Below, piece after piece: positions 54,286 to 63,226 of a DNA stretch of 64,000 nucleotides. Source of the stretch: CAYOUV01 sp963790075 (GTDB taxonomy: Bacteria; Chloroflexota; Anaerolineae; Anaerolineales; Villigracilaceae); NCBI GenBank assembly GCA_963790075.1, contig CAWBNG010000007.1:186001-250000 (forward strand), read 5' to 3'. How positions within the stretch are numbered: position 1 is the stretch's first letter; each line of letters starts with the position of its first letter. The notes beneath the pieces are model-generated. The model was not told the origin of the DNA. It worked only from the letters and a program-made list of their open reading frames with translations, and made no database searches. The position numbers and the translations under genes are program-made.

Positions 54286-55353
54286 TTACGCGCCCAGGTC
54301 GGTCCAGCGTAATTCCCTGCCCAACGGGAGGTCCTGCAGGGCTTTAGTGCCGATCACCGCCTGGATCTGGTCCGGTTTGATTGCCCCGGGCGTGGCCGGT
54401 CGCAGCACGTCGATCATCTCGCGCGTGAAGGTTTCGCCAGCCTTGATGTCACGGGCGGCACGCAGGCAGCGGCGCTGGACGACGGCGGTGTCGCGTTCGT
54501 TGTCAGCGACAAACTTATCCGGGCTGCCCAGCGCGCGTTCCAGCAGGCGCGTCTCCTCGACCATCCTGGCCCAATTTTCCGGATTCATGGCAAATTTGTG
54601 ATCGGGCCCTTCACGGTCATTGCTGTCCGTAAAATGACGTTCAACCACGCGCGCGCCCAGCGCCACCGCACCCACCACGGGAGCAATCGCATGGGTGTGA
54701 TCCGACAGACCCAGAATCACGTCGGGGAACATGCTGGCGTATGTCTTGAGCACGTTCAGGTTCAGGTAATCGTAGTTCTTGGGACTGGCAGTGTAGTTGG
54801 TGTTGCATTGCATCAGCACCAGTTGTTTGTTGATCTTGAGAATCGCGTGAACGGCCTGTTGCACTTCGCCAATCGTCGATGCGCCAGTGGCGACGAAGAA
54901 CGGTTTACCCTTGCTGGCCATCCGCTCAAGCGCTTCGATCCAGTCGATTTCACCGGAGCCAGCCTTGTAGACCGGAACATACTGATCCAGGAAATCAATC
55001 GCACCAAAGTCATAAGGCGAAGAGAAATAATCAATGCCAACCTCGTTGCATTCCTCCATGAGGGTCATGGTCCACTCGAATGGAATGGAGGCAGCCCGAT
55101 ACACTTCAGTCACCGACTTTTTCCAGGTTGCCTGATGGCTGACCTGGGCATTCATGTGCGAAAAGCCGTAATCCGAGACGATCTTTGGCGCGTCGAAGTT
55201 CTGGAACTTGGCTGCGTCAGCACCGGCCTCTTTCGCCAGGCGGATCAGCAACTTCGCCCGTTCCAGGTCACCGTCGTGATTGGCGGCGATATCGGCGATG
55301 AAATAGGTCGGATGGTTGGGACCGATGGTGCGAGAGCTGATTCTAATGTCCAT
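54286..55353 (-). CDS. neuB: NeuB-family synthase with SAF domain
   Basis: A 355-residue nonulosonate synthase. The barrel has FIADIAANHDGD, KFQNFDAPKIVSD, STIGEVQQAV and GLSDHTHA, then a C-terminal SAF domain with RAARDIKAGETFTREMID. It would condense phosphoenolpyruvate with a 6-carbon aminosugar to make a sialic/legionaminic/pseudaminic-type acid. The start is the ATG at 55353 with GGAG upstream, overlapping the DUF4260 gene by 11 nt. With PseB two genes further upstream a pseudaminic-type product is possible, but the C4-aminotransferase and other steps are not in the window. Confidence 0.9.
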   Translation of the reverse strand: MDIRISSRTIGPNHPTYFIADIAANHDGDLERAKLLIRLAKEAGADAAKFQNFDAPKIVSDYGFSHMNAQVSHQATWKKSVTEVYRAASIPFEWTMTLMEECNEVGIDYFSSPYDFGAIDFLDQYVPVYKAGSGEIDWIEALERMASKGKPFFVATGASTIGEVQQAVHAILKINKQLVLMQCNTNYTASPKNYDYLNLNVLKTYASMFPDVILGLSDHTHAIAPVVGAVALGARVVERHFTDSNDREGPDHKFAMNPENWARMVEETRLLERALGSPDKFVADNERDTAVVQRRCLRAARDIKAGETFTREMIDVLRPATPGAIKPDQIQAVIGTKALQDLPLGRELRWTDLGA

Positions 55354-55716
55354 ATGTTTCTCCGTATTCTTTTCCGATCTCACCCAAGTGAGTATTTTGA
55401 AAAGAATCTGAATATTTCAAACCATAACCAAACAGGCGGTCCAGGTTTGAGTGCCCGAGCAAAATGACACCCGCAAGTTGTAGGATTGGATTGCCCAGAA
55501 AAAAGCCCAGCAGGTACAACCCAATCGAAAGCGCATGATGGTGAATAACGTTATAGACGATCGCACCGGCCCGTGTCCCTGCCAGATACGCGAGCATGCT
55601 GAGATCGGGGACAAATAATAGCACGGGATACCACCACCAGGCATAGCCCAATTGTGAAAACCAAAAAATAGATAACCCGAATAATGCCAATCCCTCGAGT
55701 TTAAGAGGGTTTTCAT
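55343..55716 (-). CDS. DUF4260 membrane protein (probable frameshift in codon 3)
   Basis: A small protein of about 124 residues with four helices. LLFVPDLSMLAYLAGTR, HHHALS and the ending DRLFGYGLKY plus THLG match DUF4260. The only in-frame start for the long part is a TTG at 55690 without a ribosome site. An ATG at 55716, with AGGAG upstream, reads into the right frame if the run AAAA at its second codon had one more A, which would give MKNPLKLEGLALF and agrees with the family's start. So one A is probably missing. It lies between RmlD-like and NeuB genes and overlaps both. Role unknown. Confidence 0.72.
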
Positions 55717-55717
55717 C

Positions 55718-56635
55718 TCACTCCTGTTGATAACTGCGCATTTTCTGTGGATAACCTTGTTGGGCCTGTGTATAAAACTTCTCGATTCCGGTGGAGACAG
55801 TGGGGATTTCGATGCCTAAATCTGTGGATAGCTTGTGGACAGACAAGCGCAAGTTGGGGGAACGTTTGGCCGTCAAGCCGGATTCCGCGATGGATATTGG
55901 CTGGATCAAGTTTTCATCGAATCCGAACTGCCGCGCGATTTGCACGCCAAAGTCGAACTTGGTAAGCGCCTGCGACCCGACCACGTGATACAGCCCCGAC
56001 AGGCCTTGCTCCAGCATCCGCACCAGGATCCCCACCAGGTCCCCGACGAACAGCGGGCAGAACCTGACATCGTTGAACCCGTTGCATTTATTCCCGGCGA
56101 TTAGATGATTGACGAAATACTCTGAGAGCGAACGTGTCCCGGAGAGACTCCAGCCAAAAAAGTTGACGCGCGCCACCACCGCCTGCGGGTCAGCAGCCAA
56201 GACGGCAGCCTCGCCATCGAGCTTTGTGCGGGCATAGATCCCCAGCGGGTTGGGGGCATCCTCTTCGGTGTAGACGCCATCTTTCGTCCCATCGAAAACA
56301 GCATCCGTGGAGATATGGATCAATCTGATCCCGCGCTTCGCACACAACTCGGCCAGTTCGCCGGGCAGGATTGCGTTCAGGCGCTGCGCAACATCCGGGT
56401 CCAGCTCACAGGCGTCGAGATCGGCCAGCGCCGCGCAGTGGATCACAGCCTCCGGGTGAGATTCGTCCAGGATGGCCTCAATCGCACCATTTCCCAGCAG
56501 ATCCATTTTGACCAATTGGAAAGGGACATTTCCCAGCTTGCTGCGGTCCACGCCAATGATCTGGTGGGTACCGGACATCAAAAGACTCAAGTTCAACCCA
56601 AGCAGGCCGCTTGCACCAGTGACCAGAATGCGCAT
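55718..56635 (-). CDS. RmlD-like sugar-nucleotide reductase
   Basis: A 305-residue NAD(P)-binding enzyme of the RmlD/sugar-nucleotide-binding group. It starts ILVTGASGLLGLNLSLLMS, has HISTDAVFDGTKDGVY and IYARTKLDGEAAV (Tyr-x-x-x-Lys). Reductases of this type finish dTDP-rhamnose or act after a PseB/CapE-type dehydratase on UDP-sugars. Since PseB-like is directly upstream and no RmlA, B or C is seen, the second role is more likely. It is 2 nt after the PseB-like gene and ends at the DUF4260 start. Confidence 0.85.
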   Translation of the reverse strand: MRILVTGASGLLGLNLSLLMSGTHQIIGVDRSKLGNVPFQLVKMDLLGNGAIEAILDESHPEAVIHCAALADLDACELDPDVAQRLNAILPGELAELCAKRGIRLIHISTDAVFDGTKDGVYTEEDAPNPLGIYARTKLDGEAAVLAADPQAVVARVNFFGWSLSGTRSLSEYFVNHLIAGNKCNGFNDVRFCPLFVGDLVGILVRMLEQGLSGLYHVVGSQALTKFDFGVQIARQFGFDENLIQPISIAESGLTAKRSPNLRLSVHKLSTDLGIEIPTVSTGIEKFYTQAQQGYPQKMRSYQQE

Positions 56636-57646
56636 TTAGCCTTCCAACTTGCCGGCAGCATCGAGCGACTCGAATGGCGCAATAAATTCCTGGATGCCTT
56701 CCACGTCCAACCACTCGGTATTGTTGTCGCTGGAATAGCGGAATCCGTCGTGGAGCAATTTGCCCTTATGCTGCCACTGATAGCCAAACCACAGCGCTTC
56801 GGCCGGCTGGACGACAAACATGTGCTCCAGTTCGACCGTATTGCGCGCTTCGTCCTCGGAGATCAACACCTCATGCAGCTTCTCGCCGGGACGGATGCCG
56901 ATGATCTCAACCTGCGCCTGCGGAGCGATGGCCTTGGCCAAATCGACCACTTTTGTGCTGGGAATCTTGGGAACGAACACTTCGCCCCCTTCCATCTGCT
57001 CGATGCAGTTGATCACGAAATACACGCCCTGCTCCAGTGAAAGCCAGAAGCGGGTCATGCGTTCGTCAGTGATGGTGACTTTGCCACCAGTGCGCTGCTT
57101 CAAGAACAAAGGCACAACCGAACCGCGCGATCCGACTACATTGCCGTAACGCACACACGAATAGCGCGTGGCTCTTCCACCAGCGTAAGCATTGGATTGG
57201 ATGACCAGCTTTTCGGCGGCCAGTTTGGTGGCCCCATACAGATTGACCGGGTTGACGGCTTTGTCCGTGCTGAGCGCCAGCACCTTCTGCACACCGGCGT
57301 CCAGAGCCGCCTCAACCACGTTGGAGGTGCCGATGATGTTGGTCTTAATGGCTTCCATCGGATTGTACTCGCAGGCCGGGACCTGCTTGAGTGCTGCGGC
57401 GTGGACGACCACGTCTACCCCGTTCATGGCGCGCAGCAGGCGGTCGCGGTCGCGTACGTCTCCGATGAAATAGCGCAGGGATGGATGCGTAAACCCGGCC
57501 ACGCGCATCTCGTGCTGCTTGAGTTCATCACGACTGAAAATGATGATCTTCTTCGGCTGTTTATCATCCAGCAGGATTTTAGTAAATTTCTTGCCAAACG
57601 AGCCGGTGCCACCGGTGATGAGAATAACTTTATCTTTCCAATTCAT
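56636..57646 (-). CDS. pseB: UDP-N-acetylglucosamine 4,6-dehydratase (PseB/CapE-like)
   Basis: A 336-residue SDR-type dehydratase acting on UDP-GlcNAc. Motifs: ILITGGTGSFGKKF (NAD site), FSRDELKQHEM, then the catalytic ALSTDKAVNPVNLYGATK with the Tyr-x-x-x-Lys pair, and HAAALKQVPACEYNP. The C5-inverting kind (PseB) begins pseudaminic acid synthesis; the same fold as CapE/WbjB begins L-FucNAc synthesis with an RmlD-like reductase, which is the next gene here. The start is the ATG at 57646 with GGAG upstream. Which pathway applies cannot be settled inside the window. Confidence 0.88.
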   Translation of the reverse strand: MNWKDKVILITGGTGSFGKKFTKILLDDKQPKKIIIFSRDELKQHEMRVAGFTHPSLRYFIGDVRDRDRLLRAMNGVDVVVHAAALKQVPACEYNPMEAIKTNIIGTSNVVEAALDAGVQKVLALSTDKAVNPVNLYGATKLAAEKLVIQSNAYAGGRATRYSCVRYGNVVGSRGSVVPLFLKQRTGGKVTITDERMTRFWLSLEQGVYFVINCIEQMEGGEVFVPKIPSTKVVDLAKAIAPQAQVEIIGIRPGEKLHEVLISEDEARNTVELEHMFVVQPAEALWFGYQWQHKGKLLHDGFRYSSDNNTEWLDVEGIQEFIAPFESLDAAGKLEG

Positions 57647-57684
57647 ATCTGCTCCGTTTTTTGCAGAAATTGAGGTTTCCGGTT

Positions 57685-58507
57685 TCACGATTTTCGAATC
57701 ATAATCAGCGGATACTGACCGTTCTCGCCAAAGAAACGTGGGAATTTATCTTCCAGGCGATACAACCAGCGCAAAATGACCGCTCCACCCAGCCGGGGGT
57801 GAATGAAGGTCCGCAGCAGACGCGTGCTGGCCGAACGCCAGCAGTTAATTTCGACTTGCATCCCCTCACCCAGTTCGCTGCGCAGCCAGCGGGCGCTGGT
57901 CTTCTGCACGTAGGTTCCCTTACCTTCCTTGGGATGGGCGCGCGCCGGCTTGCCGCGCAGCACGCGCCGCAAGCGACGCGAAAAGACGACCAGGCTGTCC
58001 AGCCAGTTGGTTAGCGCCGGATGGGTCCAGCCGTTGACAACGGCGGCGCTGCGGCCGGGCTTGAGCAATCGGAACAATTCGCTGTAAGCCCGTTTGTGCT
58101 CATCGACCGGCAAATGATGGATGGCATGCAGCGAGACTATCCCATCGAAAGATTTCAGCTTTGAACGGCAGATTGGCCAGGTCGCCAACCACAAACAGAC
58201 CGCGTTCCCCGATCCGCTGGCGGGCTTCCCTCAGGGCCTGGATTGAAATGTCCAGGCAGACGCGCTTCTGATACCCCTGAGAGTAAGTCAGATATTCGTC
58301 GTATTGCACGGGACCCGACCCGGCGTCCAGCAGGTAGCGGCCTTCCCCGGCAATGCCCTGATTGATCCGCAGGCGAGTCTTGTGGATGTATTCGGCCGAG
58401 ACCGGACGCAGGTCTTCATAGCGGGCATTCTGGTACAGTCCATCCTGTTCCTGCTGCCAGCCGATCTGGTCGTAAAATTCGCGTACCTGTTGTTTCGTGT
58501 CGGTCAT
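57685..58507 (-). pseudogene. SAM-dependent methyltransferase with one frameshift
   Basis: Two frames join into one class I methyltransferase of about 273 residues. The first (ATG at 58507) has LLDAGSGPVQYDEYL, the SAM-binding motif, and VVGDLANLPFKAE. At 58153-58155 a run of three A (in gene sense) seems one too long; with two, the frame continues SFDGIVSLHAIHHLPVDEH, the expected motif IV region, and runs to the stop at 57685. The only damage is this single base. It probably methylates a sugar or lipid-linked intermediate. Confidence 0.8.
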
Positions 58508-58524
58508 AATTCCTTATTTGCCAT

Positions 58525-60108
58525 TTACCAAATGATCGGCTCACCGGCCAGATGCTCGAATGTTTTACCAAATTCGGTGCGGCCTTCGGAGAGCACGCGC
58601 TCAAGCGGCCAAATGTCCACATCCTTCCAGAAATGCATCAGCCGCCACGGGAAGAGCTGGGGGTACTCGAAGAAAAAGCGGTAAGCATAATTCCAGGCCA
58701 GTGCGACCTGCTCACGCGCCAGGTGCCGGGCGGGCAAATTACGCAACAGTTGGTTGAGCATTGCAAAATACTCATCCCACGAATTCGGGTCGAAGGTGAA
58801 GCCGCGCCCGCGGTAATGGGTTTGGCCGCAGACCGCAACCAGCAGGCCGTGCATGGCCATTTCCAACCCGGTGGTAGTCGTGTAGACCAGCCCCAGGCTG
58901 GTAATCTCCATCAGGTCATAAGTGTTGACCTGCTCCAGCGGGCCGATCAGGTGGATGTGGGACGGGACCTCGGGCAGCGCTTCCTTGACTACATCGGCCA
59001 TCGATGGTCCGTGCGTCAGCCGTTCGCCGGGATGGATGCGGATCACCAACTGAACCTCGGGCTTGGCAGCAAAAAACCGGACGGTACCCGCGATCCAGTC
59101 TGCCATGCTCGCGGCAAACAGGTTGCGCCCCAGGGTCAGGCTGTCGCCCAGGACATTGGTCGCCAGCAGGACTACCGGACGCTCGTCCAGATCCAACTCA
59201 CGGCGGATCTGCTTACCGCCGACGCTGGCCACATCCTGCCATTTGCGGGACGATTTGCCAAACGCGCGCGCGCCCATGCGGGCTTCTTCCAAGGCTTCGA
59301 TCGTTTCGCGCTGTTTTTTTGTCAAAGGTTGACCGCTGCGCGCTGCCCAAAGCGCGTCCGTGTTCTGATGCATGACTTCGTCGTCCTGCGCAATCCAGAT
59401 CTGTTCGCGCTGATCGTTGAATTCGTAGGTCACGGTCGAGAGGCCCAGCTGGCGTGCCACGCGGTAGACGGCTCCCAGCTCTGTAATCGTGCCGTTGGGG
59501 ATCAAGACCACCTCCGGGCGCTGGAATTCCATCCAGGCCAACGCGGTACGCGCCGCCTCCAGATTGCGCTGCGTACGCAGGCGGAAGATCTCGGATTCCA
59601 GATCGACCTCTTCGACCTGCAGGGTGTACTGCGCATCGTAGGTCGAAACGGTTTCGATACCTTGCAGCAACTGCTCGGGCAAATCTTTTTCAGGCTTGAG
59701 ATCCAGCAGGGAGACGACCTGGATCAAATCGGCAGCCGGCGCGAGCACGCGCTGGGTGTAGAGGTCCTGGCGACGTAAATCGAAGGCGTTGACCGGCTTG
59801 CGCCAGTCCGCGTAAGGCAGATAGGCTACCGTGACCTCATGTCCCAGGCCGCGCAGGGCCAGCCCGATCATGACCGCCTGTTCGACCCAGTAATGCAGGG
59901 TGGCAAACAGCAGCAGGCGTTTCCCTTTGGGTGCTTTTTGGGCAAACGGACGTACCTGCGCGACTGCCTCGGGGAGATGGGCTGCCAGTTGCTCAAGATT
60001 GTAGCGCGTCTGCGGGCGGGACTGGCGCAGCAAGAAATACAGGTCTGCCGCGTAAGGCAGGCTGCCAAGCGAATTCTTGAGCAGGTCTTTCGGACGGATG
60101 ACGTTCAT
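58525..60108 (-). CDS. GT-B-like surface polysaccharide protein
   Basis: A 527-residue soluble protein related in plan to the one at 26575. The first half has LLLFATLHYWVEQAVMIGLAL; the middle has RPEVVLIPNGTITELGAVYRV, the counterpart of RPRAVVVFNGQFFPEATARYV. The C-terminal half has QLVIRIHPGERLTHG and LGLVYTTTTGLEMAMHGLLV, the donor-binding block. The ATG at 60108 overlaps the Wzt stop (ATGA); the longer frame back to 60171 is not used. Directly downstream of the Wzm/Wzt exporter genes, it likely makes or modifies the exported chain. Confidence 0.75.
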   Translation of the reverse strand: MNVIRPKDLLKNSLGSLPYAADLYFLLRQSRPQTRYNLEQLAAHLPEAVAQVRPFAQKAPKGKRLLLFATLHYWVEQAVMIGLALRGLGHEVTVAYLPYADWRKPVNAFDLRRQDLYTQRVLAPAADLIQVVSLLDLKPEKDLPEQLLQGIETVSTYDAQYTLQVEEVDLESEIFRLRTQRNLEAARTALAWMEFQRPEVVLIPNGTITELGAVYRVARQLGLSTVTYEFNDQREQIWIAQDDEVMHQNTDALWAARSGQPLTKKQRETIEALEEARMGARAFGKSSRKWQDVASVGGKQIRRELDLDERPVVLLATNVLGDSLTLGRNLFAASMADWIAGTVRFFAAKPEVQLVIRIHPGERLTHGPSMADVVKEALPEVPSHIHLIGPLEQVNTYDLMEITSLGLVYTTTTGLEMAMHGLLVAVCGQTHYRGRGFTFDPNSWDEYFAMLNQLLRNLPARHLAREQVALAWNYAYRFFFEYPQLFPWRLMHFWKDVDIWPLERVLSEGRTEFGKTFEHLAGEPIIW

Positions 60109-61391
60109 CCGATTTGTTCGATCTCCCAATCCAGAAGCGGGCGGATGGGACCCAGGCGCTGTTCGGGCCACTGCATGCCTGGCGCGCCGGTCGCATCGAC
60201 GTTGAAGGCCAGGGCTTGCTCATCCTGGAAGTAGCGCCGTACACCGAAGGAGCTGGCGTTCACACCAATCGCATAGCGACCTTCGTTCAGGAAATCGGCC
60301 GGGATCTGGCAGCGACTGAGGTAACGTCCCGGGGTACGGGCGCTGAATTTCTCGAATTTTTCCGGGCTGTCGGTGTCAAAGGACGTCAACACGAACTCAC
60401 CGCGCACCGTGTTGAGATACAGTCCCACTCGCAGGCCGGTGATCGGCGCAGACAACTGGTATTCCATTTCGAGCATGGTCGGCTCGGTCGAGCGCAGCGT
60501 GTCGACCACCTCTCCGCGCGGATCACGCAGGCGCAGTGCGACCGGGCGGAACGGCCCAGCGTTGGCCGGGATCTCGTCCTCGTCCCAGAAACGTTCGCCG
60601 GCACTGGCATGCCCGGACGAAAGGTAGTAATCTACTGCCTCGGCTGTGGGAGCGCGTTTGGTCAGGCGTCCCTTCTCGATCACGATCGCTTCCTGGGTCA
60701 GGCGCAGGATGGCAGACATGTTGTGACTGACGAACAAGACGGTACGTCCCTGCTGGGCGACGTCGCCCATCTTGCCCAGGCATTTGCGTTGGAACTCGGC
60801 ATCGCCAACGGCCAGCACTTCGTCCACGACCAGGATTTCGGGCTCAAGGTGGGCCGCGACGGCAAAAGCCAACCGCAGGTACATGCCCGACGAATAGCGT
60901 TTGACCGGTGTGTCGATGAATTGTTCGACCTCCGAGAAGGCCACGATCTCATCGAATTTACTTTCGATCTCGCTGCGCTTCATACCCAGAATGGCCCCGT
61001 TGAGGTAAATGTTCTCGCGACCGGTCAATTCGGGGTGGAAGCCAGTGCCCACTTCAAGTAGCGACCCGACCCGTCCGCGCAGGGTGATCTCCCCCTCGGT
61101 CGGTTCGGTCACGCGCGAGAGCACCTTGAGCAGGGTGCTCTTCCCGGCCCCATTGCGGCCGACGATGCCGAGCACCTGTCCCTCCTGGACGTCGAACGAT
61201 ACGTCGTGCAGCGCCCAGATGTAATTGGGGGTAACTTTGGGAATATCCTTGCCCAAAGAACGGATGGCGCGGATTGGCGCGCTCAAAGTGTCCACGATCT
61301 GGTCGCGCAGCATCCCATAGCGGAATTTCTGCGGCGCGCTGCCGATGCGGTAACGCTTGCTGACGTGTTCAACACGGATGGCTGTGGTCAT
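60105..61391 (-). CDS. wzt: Polysaccharide-export ABC ATPase with carbohydrate-binding tail (Wzt)
   Basis: A 428-residue ATPase that powers export of a finished polysaccharide. The NBD (1-250) has GRNGAGKST (78-86), YSSGMYLRLAFAVA near 165 and ILVVDEVLAVGD as Walker B. The C-terminal 170 residues form a beta-sandwich of the Wzt type that in O9a-like systems recognises the chain terminus. The presence of that domain means that export may depend on a terminal modification, such as methylation or sulfation (inference). It lies 2 nt after the permease gene. Confidence 0.92.
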   Translation of the reverse strand: MTTAIRVEHVSKRYRIGSAPQKFRYGMLRDQIVDTLSAPIRAIRSLGKDIPKVTPNYIWALHDVSFDVQEGQVLGIVGRNGAGKSTLLKVLSRVTEPTEGEITLRGRVGSLLEVGTGFHPELTGRENIYLNGAILGMKRSEIESKFDEIVAFSEVEQFIDTPVKRYSSGMYLRLAFAVAAHLEPEILVVDEVLAVGDAEFQRKCLGKMGDVAQQGRTVLFVSHNMSAILRLTQEAIVIEKGRLTKRAPTAEAVDYYLSSGHASAGERFWDEDEIPANAGPFRPVALRLRDPRGEVVDTLRSTEPTMLEMEYQLSAPITGLRVGLYLNTVRGEFVLTSFDTDSPEKFEKFSARTPGRYLSRCQIPADFLNEGRYAIGVNASSFGVRRYFQDEQALAFNVDATGAPGMQWPEQRLGPIRPLLDWEIEQIG

Positions 61392-61393
61392 GG

Positions 61394-62245
61394 CTAGATC
61401 GTATCCGCGAAAGTGCGTTCCATATTACGGAAGTAGAACAATCCGCTGACCAGCACCAACAGGGAAATACCTGCCGAAACTGCCAGGGTGCTCCCGGAGG
61501 GGATTTGGGTGCCCAGCAGTGCCCAGCGGAATCCAGTGACCACGCCTGCCATCGGGTTGAGCGAATAGAGCAACTGCCATTTGTCGGAAATAACCTTGGC
61601 CGAGTAAGCCACCGGGGTGATGAACAGCCAGAAATTGGTCAGGAACGGCAAAGCATAACCCACATCACGGTACTTGACGTTGATGGCCGAAAGCCATAAC
61701 GCAACCCCCAGGGCAGTGATCAGAGCCAGCAACAGAAAAGCTGGCAGGGTCCAGATTGCAGTGGTCGGGACGACATGATAGTAGAACATCATGCCAATCA
61801 GGATCACAAAGGCAATCGCAAAATCCACCAGGCCAGCCATGACCGAGGCCAGCGGTAAAACCAGCCGCGGAAAATAAATCTTGGTGATCATGTTGTTGTT
61901 GGAGGTCAGCGAGCGGCTGCCAGAGTTGAGCGCCGTTGTGAACAATCCCCACGGCAGCAAAGCCGTGTACGAAAAAATCGGGTACGGGATGCCGTCGGTC
62001 GGGAGCTTGGCTACACTCCCAAATATAAAGGTAAACACCAGCATGGTCATTACCGGCTGAATGACTGCCCAGGCTGCGCCCAGCATCGTCTGTTTGTAGC
62101 GCACCTTCAAGTCACGCCAGATCATAAAGAAAATCAACTCGCGGTAGACCCACAGGTCGCGTAAATTGAGCGCGGCTAAACCGCGCGACGGTCGGATGAC
62201 CATCACCGGTACTTCCGTCTTGGGGGCTATAGCAACTTCAGTCAT
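61394..62245 (-). CDS. wzm: Polysaccharide-export ABC permease (Wzm)
   Basis: A 283-residue ABC-2 permease. The N-terminal segment LRDLWVYRELIFFMIWRDLKVRYKQT is the amphipathic coupling region typical of Wzm/TagG, followed by six helices with LPWGLFTTALN and AINVKYRDVGYALPFL. It should form the channel for the ATPase encoded downstream. The start is the ATG at 62245; it lies 4 nt after the fucose-synthase-like gene. Confidence 0.92.
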   Translation of the reverse strand: MTEVAIAPKTEVPVMVIRPSRGLAALNLRDLWVYRELIFFMIWRDLKVRYKQTMLGAAWAVIQPVMTMLVFTFIFGSVAKLPTDGIPYPIFSYTALLPWGLFTTALNSGSRSLTSNNNMITKIYFPRLVLPLASVMAGLVDFAIAFVILIGMMFYYHVVPTTAIWTLPAFLLLALITALGVALWLSAINVKYRDVGYALPFLTNFWLFITPVAYSAKVISDKWQLLYSLNPMAGVVTGFRWALLGTQIPSGSTLAVSAGISLLVLVSGLFYFRNMERTFADTI

Positions 62246-62249
62246 GCAA

Positions 62250-63215
62250 TCAGTTCTTTCGGTTTTGCCTGTACCACGCGATTGTGCGGCGCAAACCTTC
62301 TTCGAAGCCTACCTGGGCTTGCCAGCCAAAATAATCCCTGGCGCGCGTCACGTCCAAACCCCGGCGCGGTTGACCATTAGGCTTGCTCGCATCCCAGGTC
62401 AGTTTGCCTTCAAATCCGGTCAGGCCGGTGATCATCTCGGCCAGATCCTTGATCGATATTTCGTGGCCCGACCCAAGATTGACCGGCTCGGCGCTATCAT
62501 ACTTTTCGGTCGCAGCCAGGATGGCTTCGGCAGCATCCTCCACGTACAGGAATTCGCGCGTCGGAGAGCCATCTCCCCAGACGACCAGTTCCTTCTCGCC
62601 ACGTTCCTGCGCTTCGATGGATTTGCGAATCAAGGCCGGGATGACGTGCGAGGAGGTCAGGTCGAAATTGTCGCGCGGTCCGTACAGGTTGACCGGCAGC
62701 AAATAGATGGCATTGAAGCCATACTGCTGGCGGTAAGCTTGCGCCTGGACGAGCAGCATCTTCTTCGCCAAACCGTAAGGCGCATTGGTTTCTTCAGGAT
62801 AGCCAATCCACAGGTCTTCTTCCCTGAAGGGCACAGGCGTAAACTTGGGATAAGCGCAGACCGTCCCGATGGCGGTGAACTTGCCGACCCCGCGCTGCCA
62901 GGCCTGGTGCATCAACTCAACCCCCATCATCAAGTTGTCGTAAAAGAATTCGGCCGGGTGCTCGCGATTTGCCCCGATCCCGCCAACGTGGGCGGCCAAA
63001 TGAATGACGACCATATTCTTCGGGTCAATGCCCGCGAGAAGGTCATCATACAGGCGTCGGACAGCCTCACGATCGACCAGATTGTAGTCTTCGATGCGTG
63101 GGATAAAAATATCGGTCGCACCTCGCTGACGTAGTTTTTCGGTCACGAACGAACCAAGGAACCCGGCCCCTCCGGTCACGACCACGCGTTTTGCTTGCCA
63201 GAAGTTTTCAGTCAT
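62250..63215 (-). CDS. fcl: GDP-L-fucose synthase-like epimerase/reductase
   Basis: A 321-residue SDR of the extended type. It has VVVTGGAGFLGSFV, the AAHVGGIGANREHPAEFFYDN block, TVCAYP and YGLAKKMLL (Tyr-x-x-x-Lys). The block with AAHVGGI is characteristic of GDP-4-keto-6-deoxymannose 3,5-epimerase-4-reductase (Fcl). The partner GDP-mannose dehydratase is not in the window. It would supply GDP-L-fucose (or a close relative) for the glycan. Starts at the ATG at 63215. Confidence 0.82.
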   Translation of the reverse strand: MTENFWQAKRVVVTGGAGFLGSFVTEKLRQRGATDIFIPRIEDYNLVDREAVRRLYDDLLAGIDPKNMVVIHLAAHVGGIGANREHPAEFFYDNLMMGVELMHQAWQRGVGKFTAIGTVCAYPKFTPVPFREEDLWIGYPEETNAPYGLAKKMLLVQAQAYRQQYGFNAIYLLPVNLYGPRDNFDLTSSHVIPALIRKSIEAQERGEKELVVWGDGSPTREFLYVEDAAEAILAATEKYDSAEPVNLGSGHEISIKDLAEMITGLTGFEGKLTWDASKPNGQPRRGLDVTRARDYFGWQAQVGFEEGLRRTIAWYRQNRKN

Positions 63216-63226
63216 GTCAGGTTTCC

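Noticed and set aside
58552..59778. A 408-codon open frame on the plus strand
   Set aside because: Antisense shadow of the GT-B-like gene at 58525-60108; no ribosome site and no known motif.
60114..61061. A 315-codon open frame on the plus strand
   Set aside because: Antisense to the Wzt ATPase gene with clear Walker motifs on the other strand.
62166..63134. A 322-codon open frame on the plus strand
   Set aside because: Antisense shadow of the GDP-fucose-synthase-like gene, whose SDR motifs are intact on the minus strand.
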